This document shows positions 6,358-6,415 of a DNA stretch of 6,415 bases, in pieces (the stretch's first letter is position 1; every line of letters starts with the position of its first letter). Made by a program: the position numbers and the translations under genes. The notes under the pieces are model-generated. The model was not told the DNA's origin. It worked only from the letters and a program-made list of their open reading frames with translations, and did no database searches. Origin of the DNA: Haemophilus sp. C1 (GTDB lineage: Bacteria; Pseudomonadota; Gammaproteobacteria; Enterobacterales; Pasteurellaceae); assembly GCF_001276515.1 (NCBI RefSeq), contig NZ_LDVZ01000039.1, positions 1 to 6,415 of the forward strand, in the 5' to 3' direction.

Positions 6358-6415
<58 letters not shown>

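Overview
The window is ordinary gamma-proteobacterial chromosome, most likely from Haemophilus (Pasteurellaceae, H. influenzae/haemolyticus group). Three things point there: low GC; four exact copies of the 9-base Haemophilus-type DNA uptake core AAGTGCGGT; and proteins that match, as far as memory allows, the H. influenzae forms of RsgA (346 aa) and oligoribonuclease (182 aa). No database search was possible, so the species is an inference.

Layout. Bases 1-48 are the last 15 codons of a + strand gene whose product ends like an outer-membrane beta-barrel. A strong, probably bidirectional terminator follows (68-126). The minus strand then carries, in transcription order (right to left), rsgA (5545-4505), ptsH (4341-4084), ptsI (4004-2277), crr (2216-1716) and manA (1503-304). 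orn (5616-6164) is divergent from rsgA across a 70-base gap. Right of orn, a near-consensus stable-RNA promoter drives at least two tandem tRNA-Gly(GCC) genes; the second is cut by the window edge.

How the genes work together. ptsH, ptsI and crr encode the three general soluble components of the PEP-dependent phosphotransferase system: phosphate passes from PEP to EI, then HPr, then IIA-Glc. They form an operon with a recognisable promoter and a probable CRP site placed close to the class I position (-61.5). This fits the known loop in which IIA-Glc~P stimulates adenylate cyclase and cAMP-CRP feeds back. manA (mannose-6-phosphate isomerase) lies downstream on the same strand but is separated by the crr terminator and by an unusual cluster of four perfect hairpins. 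rsgA (30S assembly GTPase), orn (final step of RNA decay) and the tRNA genes are a neighbouring housekeeping group.

The coding content is all recognisable, and I do not see an undescribed multi-gene system. The most interesting non-coding structures are the four-hairpin cluster at 1552-1661, the 12-bp perfect hairpin between ptsH and ptsI, and the CRP/promoter/terminator arrangement upstream of ptsH.
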